Below, one piece after another: positions 43,651-55,553 of a DNA stretch of 64,000 nt. Every line of letters begins with the position of its first letter. The first letter of the stretch is position 1. The DNA is taken from NCBI GenBank assembly GCA_032207245.1, contig CM063502.1, positions 49,361,404 to 49,425,403 of the forward strand, written 5' to 3'. Below the pieces are notes generated by a model. That model had not been told where the DNA came from. It did not search any database and saw only the letters and a list, made by a program, of their open reading frames with translations. The translations under genes were made by a program, and so were the position numbers. The DNA comes from Pardosa pseudoannulata. Taxonomy: Eukaryota; Arthropoda; Arachnida; Araneae; Lycosidae.

Positions 43651-46232
43651 TGAAGCAGCACTTTCTACCTGTTTTTGCAGTTTCGATGTTGCGAGCATGT
43701 GTTTTCTAGCTCGAAACAAAACGGTCATCGAGGAAAAAAAAGATTTAACATCATGAAAAGATGACATAGGTGATAACAGGAAATGTGTGCTTATCTTATA
43801 AAAGAAGTTAGAGTAACATTGATACGAAAACAGAACGTCAGTTCTACGTCGGCCATTTATGGCCATGAAAGAAAATCTTTTCAACCATTGGTCCTGAAGG
43901 TAAAGTTAGGTGCTTTCCTGAATTTTTGCAAGCCGCACATTGTCATTTTCAATAAATGGAATTCTCGAAACACAAACATGTATTTTGCATTTAATTAAAC
44001 GAAACACTACTGTAGTTTACACTGACTTATACGTATAACTTTCGAAAATATATAATTATTGTAAAAGCAATCCAAGTGCACCCCTGCGCGCATGCACGCA
44101 CACACTCTCTCTCTCTGAGTGAATGTGAGTGTGTTTCCTATAATTCCTTAATAAAAATTGAAATTTGTCCTAAAAATCGTAATTCAAAATGTTTCATTTC
44201 TCAGTGACAACTATTGACAGTGATACTTACATTTGAAGTTCGCGAAAATGTAAGCTTTTTTTTTTTTGGTAGGTTAAAAGGTGTGTAAAAGTAATTTGAG
44301 GATGAAATCAGGTTACAGTGTACTTTTTATGCTGAAAATTCCATAGTAAAGTGGATATACACAATACATTGAAAGCAATCGAGCACACCCTTATGGAATC
44401 ATGTAGAAGTTCAGAATTCACACCGAAAGAAAGATAGCTGAAAGTGTCAAAAAGAGGGTTGTAGATCATCAATAAACTAATACAAATCCACATTTGGCTC
44501 TCATGAATTTAATAACTTTACCATTTTATAGCCTAAAATATGAAGAACCCATGCGTATCATTTTGTGTCAGTTTTAAAGTAAAAAACGTCTTACTGTAAC
44601 GTGTGATATACTAAGTTTGATTCACTATATTACAATTGCAGTAATTTTCCTGCCAGCCATATTTCAATAGTTTACTACTGAATTACTGGTTCCTTGGCTT
44701 TGATCTCCCTTTTATGTATATGTACGTAAATTCAGATTGTGACATCGTATTTGATCCTTAGATAAGACAGGTAGCACAAGTATCCGATTAACGATTTGGT
44801 CAATGTAAGGAGCGTGAGAATGAAAAGCTATTAATCCTTCCGAAAATTGTGAGATGGTCATTACTTTCAGCGAGGGCAAATGGAATGTGCCTCAAGTTGT
44901 TTAGATATTCCTGTACAACTTATGGCCTATTTGCCATTGGTTTTCATCTGGTTGACATCCAAGGTCAATGAGAATCTTAAATGCATTGCAACGGCTCCTA
45001 GAAGCGATTAATGAAATCAACGCTCTCAGTTCTTGTGATTGCAGTCCATTGTGGTCAAGTGCTAAAGTAATGTGAGGAGATGGGATGGCTTATGTGTTAA
45101 TGTATCTGCAAAGCAGTATATATGACATCACAACTCAGAATTATATGTAGCGGAACATGAGACTGTGTATGACAAATATTGCATGCTGAGTGTTTACAGA
45201 CTGTTCATATTCTACAGCAGCAAACACTGCTACCACAGGATTATTAACGTTTGTATGATTGGTGCAACTGCATGATGAATATCATTTAGGACAACTGTGA
45301 TTTTCTATGAAGCATTCTTTAAATGAATGAAGCAGTATTTCAACGTGCTACAAGCTAGTAAATCCACGTAATATTGACTTCTAAGGTATGGAAATGTCTC
45401 GAGTGGCGAATTCGTTAAACAACTGGTCTGTTGATTGATCAACGACTAGTACAACATTTGGAAGTTAAAGTAGTACCCATGTTATACGAGGAAAAATTAA
45501 TTAAAAACTCATACCTTCAACTGTAATAGGATATTTTGTGGGAATTTTTTAAAGAGATCAACTGATATTTGAAGCTTTATGCGTGACAGTTTATTGTAAT
45601 CGTGGTGTACAAATATGGATTCATATTAATTTATGCTAAACAATTTTTCATCAGATATTTTTTGTTTACCTTGCATTGCCTCAGAGTTTGGATATCATAC
45701 TTTTGTTTCCGGCCACTAAGGTGTGCTGTCATTACTTTCTATGCATACTCTGTTTATAATGAGGCTCCAGCCTTCTCTTTCACAGTAAAAGAGAAGTTAT
45801 AATCTGATTTCAGCCTCTAATTACTTTTTACTCATCTATTTACCTCTGATTAATCTTTTAACCATCTCCCCGAAGGAAAAATATTTAAATTTTCACAAAC
45901 TCTCAATTTAAGTATCTTCTGTTACTTTTGTAACAGAAAAATCGAAAAATTTGTGTTTCGGTTTTAGGATGAATTTCAGATTTTACTAACCATAATGATG
46001 GAGAAAATGAAAAGTATACAAATTTAAATTTTGTAAATTTCAAAAAATTGAAATTTTTCAATTTAAAAATGCCATAAAGTTGATGCTTAATTTATTTTAA
46101 TCATTTTTTAATGAAGTTATGTCTAGGACCAACAGTTGTAGAAAGCAATGTCTTTTAAGGAACAATGTCCATTATGATGAGACATACATGTATGTATGCA
46201 TCCAATATAAAGCTCATACATTTATATTCATA

Positions 46233-46235
<3 letters not shown>
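43651..46235. other. Unassigned, partly less AT-rich region
   Basis: 44700-45470 is less AT-rich than its surroundings, but translation in six frames gives only short broken pieces I cannot assign. A short CT-rich and CA-rich microsatellite lies near 44100. It may contain UTR exons, a regulatory region or an old transposon. Confidence 0.35.

Positions 46236-46288
<53 letters not shown>
46236..46288. repeat. (TA)n microsatellite
   Basis: About 50 bases of alternating TA. Confidence 0.92.
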
Positions 46289-46294
<6 letters not shown>

Positions 46295-48406
46295 TACATA
46301 TAATTACCCCTGTGTTTAAATAACAAAGTATATGCATAAAACCGAGCATAAAATGTGTGAAATTTCATGTATTTGTATATTTAATTTTGAAGCTTTACAT
46401 CAAAGGGAACCTTTGAAAATTTTATTATAATCTACTTTGTTAGTACTGAAAAACTGTTGTAAGTATTCACGCTTGTTCATTTGAATGTAACTTCAGATTT
46501 TTATTGATATAAATGTTTATGATCTTGATGAGTATAATAAGCTAAGTGACCAAATATGTCGGAAATGAATTGCCGCCGATCCTCACAATAAAAATGACGC
46601 CAAGAGTACGAAGTTCTTTTGTGAAAATTCATATCACTACGCGCACAGAGTTGCATTCTATGCGGCATTCGATCTCTGATAAAATTGTACTGAGTGTTAG
46701 AATTGATAACGAAACACGTAGATAGCTGAAGTATTTATTTATGATAAAATCATTGTTTGGAATAGAACTTGTTTCTTTTCACTGCATTATAAATACCTCA
46801 ATTCAACAGGTTACACAAAGTGTTGACAACACAGATGTATATGTCGAGTGTAATAATTCCATGTATGAATGATAGATAATTCATATAGTATGAATAGTAA
46901 TGAAAATTACATCAAGTAGATGAGGTTACTAAATCTCTCTCTCCTATTTACCTCATTGGACTGCTAATTTAAGTAATTAAGGGGACTCATACCATTGTTT
47001 TGAAGAAAATATAGATTTTACAACTTTTGTATTAATAAATTTTTGGCATTTATATTGAGAAAAAATATAGGATTCTATAATAATTAGAAAGGTGTAAAAA
47101 CTGCATTCTTATCATAATTGTATTCCTTCAAATCATTTATTTGCAACGCCTTTATTATTGCATTTTCCTCACTGGGTTTTAAGAACGATTCTAAAAGAGA
47201 ATGAAAAGCATAAAAGATAATATTTAAATAAAAAAGGGAAGGAATTACTCTGAATACTTTTAAAGTTTTGTGAATGTAAGGCTGTTAATACGAAAAATAT
47301 TTTTTTATATTGTTTTTTAAATTTGAACTAATATTAAATTTCTTTGTGTATTTATAATGTAATAATAAAATGATTTTAAGTAACTGATACATATGATATA
47401 TATTTTTGTTCAATAATAAGATTTGTCAATTGATTTTTTTTATTTAAAAGCTTAAAGAAATGTCAGTTATAAAATGAGTTAAATTTGTAAAGCAAAAATG
47501 TTTTCTTTTAGAGCAAAATATAATAAAATGTTGAATGCATGTAACATTTTAACCTTTTTAAATTTTTATTTCAATTTCAAATCGCTAAATTGATTTATCA
47601 CAGTTTTTCTTGTATAATATAATTGTGTTCAAAATGCTAAAACTCAAACAAATATGATTAAAATGACTTGATTACTTTATACATATTTAAAAGAATAAGG
47701 AATGGATTTTACATTAAATTGGATAGAAAAATTTTTTAAATTTCAAATATAAAGAATTCCTGTCTTTTGATAATTTTTTACAATTTGATAATTTTGATCC
47801 CTGGCGGACATTTTCTTTTCTGGCATTATCTTTTATTTTCCAAAACGTTTTTGGTCTTTTATTTACATTTGTTACAAATTAGTGTTTCATTAATGCATTG
47901 AGTTTTAATTAAAAAGCTATATCTAAAATGACGGTAAAAATTCCTTAGGGAAAAGTTAAATGCAATTAGTGTATTTAATACTTGCAATTAACTATTTTCT
48001 GATTAATAGGATAGTTCATAAAAGTGTGCTCCATTTCCTAAGACAAAAAATATATGCATATCTTATTTATTGTTATACCATATTTGCATTCACTACCTTT
48101 ATTAAAATTGCTATCATGTGTAAATATATAAAAATATTCGTATATTTTTATGTTTATTAGTCAGTAGAATTACTTCAATTAAGTAAAACTGTTTAGAATT
48201 TTTTTTTTGTATTTAAATTCCCATGATGCAGTGGTTGTTTCATACCATAAAACATCTGAATATTTTGTAACTATTCGTAGCATATTCTTTGTATATAATT
48301 CTCTGAATCACCGTGCAATATAAATCATCAACGTACACAAAATCAAATGTCATTTTCACAATGAGCTTTAAAAGACTGTTTTACATATAGTTACTATCAT
48401 GGAAAA
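46289..48406. other. No recognised feature
   Basis: AT-rich. A GC-richer patch at 46555-46680 (GCCGCCGATCC, ACGCGCACAGAG) could be a regulatory or UTR segment, but nothing decides it. Confidence 0.35.
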
Positions 48407-48417
48407 GTTCAATTAAC

Positions 48418-48588
48418 TTTTTTTTAATGCTACGGTCTACTTTTTGCAACACGAGGGCTAATGAGACCGGGACCTACTGCTTAAAGCCGATTCCGAACGG
48501 CCACGTACATCCATGCCATAGTGGGATTCGAACCCACGAACTCCGTTTCTGAAGGCCAGCACCCTAACCATTCGACCATCGTTCGGCC
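48418..48588 (-). mobile_element. Full-length SINE with perfect 11-bp TSD
   Basis: Minus strand: GGCCGAACGATGGTCGAATG head, intact B-box TGGGTTCGAATCCCAC, GGATGTACGTGGCCGTTCGG body, and a GCATTAAAAAAAA-type end. It is flanked by GTTCAATTAAC at 48407-48417 and 48589-48599. Confidence 0.9.
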
Positions 48589-49221
48589 GTTCAATTAACA
48601 TAATTTTTTCTTGGAAACTCCAGTAAATGGTGATACTTAAGTGTAATTTTTATACCAAACTTAATTAATAATTTTACCAGTTGCATATTACTGAAATAAA
48701 CTTTACAATAAATTAAATTTAAATAAAGACTGGACCCATATAGAAGATTTTTCATAAAGTCAGGTTCAAATACAAAATGTGAAAGCAGCTTCTGTGCAAG
48801 AAAATTTACATTACTTACATGTAAAGTTATGTGAGTTACAAATGCATTTTTTGTCAATAGATTTTGATGTTATGAAACTTTTAAATTATTTTCAACAGGA
48901 TGTAATCTAACATTAGACTAAGTAATTTTAAAATCGGAGATAATAAAATATGTAGGGTAAATGAGTTAAAATCTGTTTTATTTTTATTAGCATGCTCTAT
49001 TAAAGTACTAAAGTATGCCAGTGTACCAAAATGATCCTTCGTTATAATTGTAATTATATCAGAAACACTATAATTATAGTGATAGAAGAATGCATTAAAA
49101 ATATTTATGTTAAAATATAATAAAAGCACACAGTTTACAACCACACATTCATTTTGTAGGGTAGCATGCTTGAGGATAGGGGGATAAACCGTGAAAAGAA
49201 AAATACACAACTAGAAATTAA

Positions 49222-49790
49222 CCCCTTCCGGTAAAAAGACGAGTCTAGCTCGTCATTAGTTTTTCATTCCATACCGCACAATGACGAGCTACACTCGTCA
49301 TGCGATTAAAGTTACTGTTAAATATGATAATTAATTTAGTTTAAAATTTCTAGTGTATTGAATTTGGCAACACTTTTATCACTTGTGAAAATCACAAGTC
49401 ACTATTGCATATTGTTTACTTAGAATTTCTTGGTACAAGTCATTGCCAAATTAATGAGTCAGAATAAAAGAAAACCTACTAAGAAATGCCGTGTGTGTTA
49501 CAAGAATCAAATTAAAAGGGAGACTACTTGGCGGTGTAAACAATTAAGAATTCCTTTGCACTTTGTTTTGAAAAGTACCACTAGCTTGAAGACTATTATC
49601 TGTATACCTTATTAATGTTTTGCTTTGATATTTTCTTCATTTTACTGTTTCTGATATTATTTAACACTATGTAAAAAGTGGATTTTAATTAAGAATATGT
49701 AAGAATTGTAAAATGAAACAAGTTTTTTAAATAAAAATTAAATGGTTATTTCATGCACAGTTTTTCATTATTAAATCCTACCGGAAGGGG
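49222..49790 (+). mobile_element. piggyBac-type element (family CCCCTTCCGGTA) with transposase tail
   Basis: TTAA at 49218-49221 and 49791-49794; perfect 12-bp inverted ends CCCCTTCCGGTA. Just inside the left end are two palindromic GACGAG...CTCGTC motifs (near 49239 and 49281). It carries the end of a transposase frame (49430-49615) and is otherwise deleted. Confidence 0.88.
49430..49615 (+). pseudogene. piggyBac transposase C-terminal Cys-rich fragment
   Basis: The frame reads KRKPTKKCRVCYKNQIKRET, then TWRCKQ and PLHF, like the piggyBac CRD pattern K..CRVC......ET.Y.C..C..P.LC. Later Cys positions are lost (L where C is expected before PLH). It has no catalytic domain. Confidence 0.75.
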
Positions 49791-49794
49791 TTAA

Positions 49795-51825
49795 CTTTAA
49801 CTTTACTCAGACGTTAAGATTTAATTTTGTGTTACTTAACTCTCTATTATGTAACACTTAGGAGATTGTCTTCTTAATAGTACTGATATTCTAAAATGGT
49901 TTAGAAAAAGTAATTCATAGGTTTGTGCAATCACTGTGTCTAATTTGAAATTAAAATTATGTAACAAATCAATAATAAGCAAAGAATAAAATATCCAAGA
50001 ATACATCTAAACATTGGTTATACAATTCTATGAACAATTAATTACAAGAAGGTTACATTATCTTTTGAAAAAAAGTATGTAAAAATCAAGTCAGTCTCTT
50101 AATCTGAATGTAACTTTAGTGAAACTAGCACGAAGGTTTTCTTTTACTCATACCGGGTTTTGAATATGTTTAGTTTAAAAAAAGGTGAGCTATTCATCAA
50201 CATTTGTTTACTTTTCGAAGTAAATGTAATCCTCTCTTCATATCTGACTTTTTTTTTTTTTTAACCTGCGTAACTTTAGAGTGAAACTCCATATGAATTA
50301 ATATGCATCTTGCGGAAGTTTGATGCTCATGTGTTTTTTCCTTATGCGAGGGTCATTTATATCTTTCTAATAATTTTGAGGCAGCAGTTGACTTTCGAAA
50401 CTAATTGATCTTGGTTTTGATCAGTCTTCCTAGAAACTTAATCCTAATAGCTTTTCTAAAGTAACCATAGTTAAGTTTCAATGAAAAATATTTATAATTT
50501 TCAAAGTTATTGTTTCAAAATAAGATTCCTTGAAATTTCTTGTACATATTCCTTATACACAAGTCATTTTTATAGGATACATTCTATATACTTTTAATTA
50601 ACTTGCTAGGATCATGTCAGTAAAAAGGTTTTTCCAGTTTAAAATTTGTACTTTAATTTTAGCTCACGCCCTTTTATTCCAGCTAGGTAAAGTTTTGCAT
50701 ACACGTGTAACTCAGATGACAATACTTACTGACTCTAGTCTGTTTAAGCAGTGAACAACAAACCAATACACCAGCCTCTCGATTCTGTAAAACTTCTATA
50801 AAACTTCTCCAAATGTTTGGTTACTCTTTAAATGATTTATTGTGGTAAATGTTTCAAAGTAAGCATGTAAATCCTTTAAGGTTAATTTTGCAAAACCTTA
50901 TATTGTTATTGTAGTAATAAGATTTAATAGAATTCTACATTTTATAACTAAAAATAAAAGTATGGTGTGCTTAGGAATTATGAATAATATGCAAGTACAT
51001 TCAATCTTGAAATTGTTAAATAATTTACCATATTTAGTACTTACAGTTTATGAAATTTATTAAATTTATGGTTACAGAAGATTTCAAAGTTTCTAAGCTC
51101 CAGGAAAAAAGAGTAGCTAATGTTTAATTATTTTAAAATAAAAGCAATACTTAAAATTATTTTTATATACTTTATTAAACCTTATAATAATTCTTATTTC
51201 TTATCCTAAATGTTTGGGAGAAATATTGAGAAACAAATGATTTAAGGTAGAAAATATTTGGGTTTTTTTATGTATAAACTTCCTGTAATATTTGTTTACA
51301 GATTTTAAATTTGAATTATGCTATCTTTTATTTTATGTTAACATTTAGATAAACATTTCATAAAGTTAATCAAGTTAAACTTCTTGTGTTGAAAATCACT
51401 TCTAACTTTTACTTTAAAACAGACTTTAAAGTTATTAGCAAAATTTACGTATTTAAATAATAATAATTATATCAATTTTACAACGGTAGATTAATCGGAT
51501 CAACGGTACTAAAATCTTTTTTCCATTTATTGTATTTCGCAATATAGTGAGATATATCAAATTTTTAGTAAATTTTTTCCAACTAAATGTTTCCTTAATA
51601 AAAATAAACCTGGAGTAATACTTTGAATAAATATAAAAGAGCTATGGCCTTTTAGAAAGCATTTATAAATTATCAACAGACATATGTATTGGATTTTTAA
51701 TAAATTCTTATTGCATGACTCGTTGACTAATTACAGTAAAACAATACCATACCATTGGTAAAGTGAACGAATATATACTTACCATATTATAGACTCTCAA
51801 AGAGTGTAGGTTGGAGTGGATGAAA
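49795..51825. other. No recognised feature
   Basis: AT-rich; no exon, RNA or repeat that I can name. Confidence 0.4.
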
Positions 51826-52061
51826 CATTATACATGTATACATATATGTGTATATACATATACATATGTATATGTGTATACATGCATACATATACATGCA
51901 TACATATATATATATATATACATATATATACATATACATATATATATATATACATACATATATATACATATACATGTATATATATACACATACATATATA
52001 TACACACACACATATATATACACATATACATGTATATATACATATACATGCATACATATAT

Positions 52062-52093
<32 letters not shown>

Positions 52094-52181
52094 GCATACA
52101 TATATATACACATATACATGCATACATATATATAGATACATATACATGCATACATATATATATATATATACATATACATGA

Positions 52182-52241
<60 letters not shown>

Positions 52242-52264
52242 TCACTCACTCACTCACTCACTCA
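51826..52264. repeat. Compound TA/TACA/TGCA microsatellite ending in (ACTC)n
   Basis: Long runs of ATATAC with recurring ATACATGCATACATATATAT units, a pure TA block (52190-52238), then six ACTC tetramers. Long open frames in both strands are repeat translations. Confidence 0.95.
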
Positions 52265-52627
52265 ATTTATACTATTTTTTTCAAAATAATGAATAAACTA
52301 ATTTAATTATTAAATCTTAGATCAATGATTTAATGTATTAAAACCAGTTGCCTTCAATATTTAGTCTATTTATAATTACGGAATCATCCACCTTTTACCA
52401 CAAGAGGGACGTTGCAACCTGCTTTCATTCTCGAATTACTGTAATTAATCAATTAGTCAATCCACGGGGAAAAACTTTTGCAAGTGTGAATTTAAATATC
52501 TCTGTCAATATTTTGTGACATGGTTCTTAGGAAAAGTTTAAAATTTTACTAAATATAAAGATAATGGTCGGGGAGCATATAAAATTTAGATTTTGTAATT
52601 TTCGCAAAATTGAATTTTAAAATTTAA

Positions 52628-52907
52628 CACGTTGACTGCCATGGGGGTCACTGGTGACTGGCACTCCACTTGGCTACAGCGCCGAGGGTGTCACCGGTGA
52701 CCGCCGACGCAGCAAATAATAAAAGTACATAAGTTGATTTCCATGGGGGTCACCAGTAACTTCCACCACGAAAACTGCTTCAATCAGGATTTTATAACTC
52801 ATTTTATCTGCTGCAAATAATATTTCAGCATAATATGCATGTCATAATGAAAAGTTCACTTCGTCGCCTTGGGCACAGCGTCGAAAATGCGTCTGGCAGT
52901 CAACGTA
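52628..52907. mobile_element. TTAA-flanked MITE, 280 bp (family YACGTTGACTGCC)
   Basis: TTAA at 52624-52627 and 52908-52911. Ends CACGTTGACTGCC and, inverted, TACGTTGACTGCC. An internal GGGGTCAC(C/T)(G/A)GTGAC motif is repeated three times near the left end. Confidence 0.85.
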
Positions 52908-53059
52908 TTAAAACTACCATAACTGAAATGCATATCTGGTTTGAAACATTTTTGTAACTTGAAGTATGTATCTAGGATCAACAGTTGCTTAGAGAGACTG
53001 ATCAAGGACTTAACTGTACAGCCAGTGACAACTGTTTGCAACACTCACTACCCTTTTAA

Positions 53060-53610
53060 CACATTGTGTGCTGGTACATTTCACAGCGGTATTGTACCGG
53101 GAGAGGGAGTTTTGAGAGTAAATTTAGTTATTCAGTTAGATCTCAATAGATCGAAAATTATTTAATTTTTTAACTAATTTTTCATATTTTTTATTTAAAT
53201 ATATAAAAAAATATATAAATAGAAATATATAAATAACAACCATAAGATTTTTGTAAACAACAAATATTTTTTTAATTTGAGGAATTTATAATAGTATCGT
53301 AAATATGAAAAATCAAATAGAAGTATATAGTTTTAATTTTTTCTCATTCTGTGGTTTCGCATCGACTGATGTAAAAACTAGTTTTTATTTGTCTAAATTT
53401 TTCCAGATGTATAGACAAGAATATTCTGTTTCGTTTCCTGTATGTACCGTTAGTTTTGTACCCACAAAACAAACCATATTGTAACAATAACCCGTACTAG
53501 TACGTGACCCGCCCTCAAGTAGCAATCTTCAGAAAACGTGCTAGTACTTGTCCCACGCTCAAGTATCAATCGTCAGAAAACGTACTAGTAAGTGTCCCGA
53601 ATACAATGTG
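53060..53610. mobile_element. TTAA-flanked element, 551 bp (family CACATTGTRTKC)
   Basis: TTAA at 53056-53059 and 53611-53614. Ends CACATTGTGTGC and, inverted, CACATTGTATTC. Near the right end a unit of about 46 bases (CTAGTACnTGnCCC...CTCAAGTAnCAATCnTCAGAAAACGT) is present about two and a half times. A related left end lies at 62935. Confidence 0.83.
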
Positions 53611-53614
53611 TTAA

Positions 53615-55508
53615 ATGTGTGGTAAATGGATTGGTATTGTTTTTTTGTTAAACGGTGGAAGAAACTTAACTTTTGTGGAATCGTTATATCTGTTACATCG
53701 ATTTACGTATCATCGGTAGATACAGCTATCAGAAAACGTAGTTGTATCTGAAAGAGAAAAATTACGTTGCATTAATATGACGCAGTTGTGTTGGTCATTA
53801 GCTTTTGACATCAATAATGAAAAAGTCTAAATACTTATATTTAAAAAATATGTCAAATCAAGTATAATTTTGTAAATAACAGAGACTAATGCATTAGATG
53901 CAAGAATAGAAAGTTGAAATGGTGCAAGACAGAGAGCTATTTGGAAACTTAAGTTTATTCCTCAGAGCAAGAAAGTAAGACTGGCAGAAATAACAAGTAC
54001 AGGCTAAGGTTTCTTGCCTTTTTTACATATTATTTTAGTTTAAGAAAACTTAATTAAAAAGGTTAACATTTGATCCTATATGATGTGTATTAGAATTACT
54101 GTGTTGTATTTAACATAAACAGGTATTATTTATATTTTAAATATTTGAGAAATATAATAATTTGTACAGTTTACCTTATGAAATGATACATATTTTTTAA
54201 AAGTGATACCTTTCTTGTTTGAATATGTCCTATTTTATCTATTTTCAATGCATTTTTTTTAAATTAAAGGCTTTATTTCCTTTTAATTACCAAGAAAAGA
54301 AACTTATTCCTGTTTTGTAACTTAAAAGTTTTAATATAGATATTTTTTTATTGACTTTCAAGCTGCACGTCTCGTTATCAAAAAGATTTAACAGAAACAT
54401 TAAAATACACACGATTTCAATAATTGTTACTTTTTATAAGTTATCGGATTGTGCACAACATGGCATAGTTATTTTTTATTATTATACTTATTTTTTTTGT
54501 TAAAATTCTAAGCAGCATAATGTCTTTAAAAACGTAAATTATTTTCCTACTTGAGATGTAATACTTCCAATTATAGATAAATGCATAGCTTAAGTTTAGA
54601 AAATTCTAAACAATTCTTTTAAAGGTTTTTATTTTTTTTTTTTTGCTGTGAAAAATCTAAGGTATCCATATCATAGGGCATCATTGTATACTCTTCAATA
54701 TATTCCTTCAATTTCAACTAAAAATTTGTGTATATATTTAATAGTAAATTTGCGCTGGTGTGTTCAATCATATATAAAGAAAACTAAATTTTAAATTTTT
54801 GAAAAAATTTAATTAAATCTTTAAAATTTTTGGTAGAAAATAAAATTTTAAAAATATAGCTCAATGATCAGTGGAGCTATTTTTTTTTTAAATTTAGTTA
54901 CAGTACCAAACGTTGTAAGACATTCGCTTTTTAATTATGTGCTACTAACAGTTATGAAAAACTAAATTAAATTTAGAGCCGCATTTTCTGTTCGATTTCA
55001 TGAAAGAAAAAATTTTTTTTGTGATATTTGAGATATATAACACTTGTATTTCTTAAACATTTCAAGTTTATATGGTACTGAAAATATTTGTTTTGAGAAA
55101 ATTGATGCTATTAAAATACTCTTCCTTGATTTAATTCTTTCGTTTAATTTTTGCATAAAAATATAAGATGAAAATCATTCTTTAATTTGCGATATTTAAA
55201 ATTGATTTTGTGATTATGTAGAAAAAAATAATTTTCCCATCTATTAAGTACAGCTATAGTAGCATAGTAAGAGGCTTCGTTTGCTTGGATCACTTTTTAG
55301 AAAAATTGAACAAAACAGTGTGCACTTATAAGATTTATACTTATGTCAACATTTTACGCTATTAAAAATGGTACATTAAAAATTATTATTAGTAAATAGA
55401 CAATGTTAAAATACAGTGTTTTGTGTTCAAGGAGGTACCTTCGTTTCGTAATGTAGAACACAATGCAAAGTAAACATAAGTAAGATACAAAATGACCGAA
55501 AAAGGTCA
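53615..55508. other. No recognised feature
   Basis: AT-rich sequence without recognised coding or repeat structure. Confidence 0.4.
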
Positions 55509-55553
55509 TAGACAGCTGCTTCGAGCAAGAAGCAGCAAAATAGCTGTCTATAT
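55509..55553. repeat. Two-part hairpin
   Basis: ATAGACAGCT pairs with AGCTGTCTAT, and GCTTC...GAAGC pairs inside it around a short loop, with a small bulge. Possibly a structured RNA element or MITE relic; no evidence for a microRNA beyond shape. Confidence 0.5.

Noticed and set aside
44700..45470. Possible Tc1-like fossil
   Set aside because: A CLEW-like stretch and a DNC triplet suggested a transposase, but the expected order of family motifs could not be built in any frame.
48418..48588. tRNA gene on the minus strand
   Set aside because: A and B boxes are visible, but the sequence continues into the SINE body and has SINE target duplications; no proper cloverleaf ends.
55509..55553. microRNA precursor
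   Set aside because: The stem is short with an internal bulge and no sign of a mature sequence or conservation can be judged here; kept only as a hairpin.
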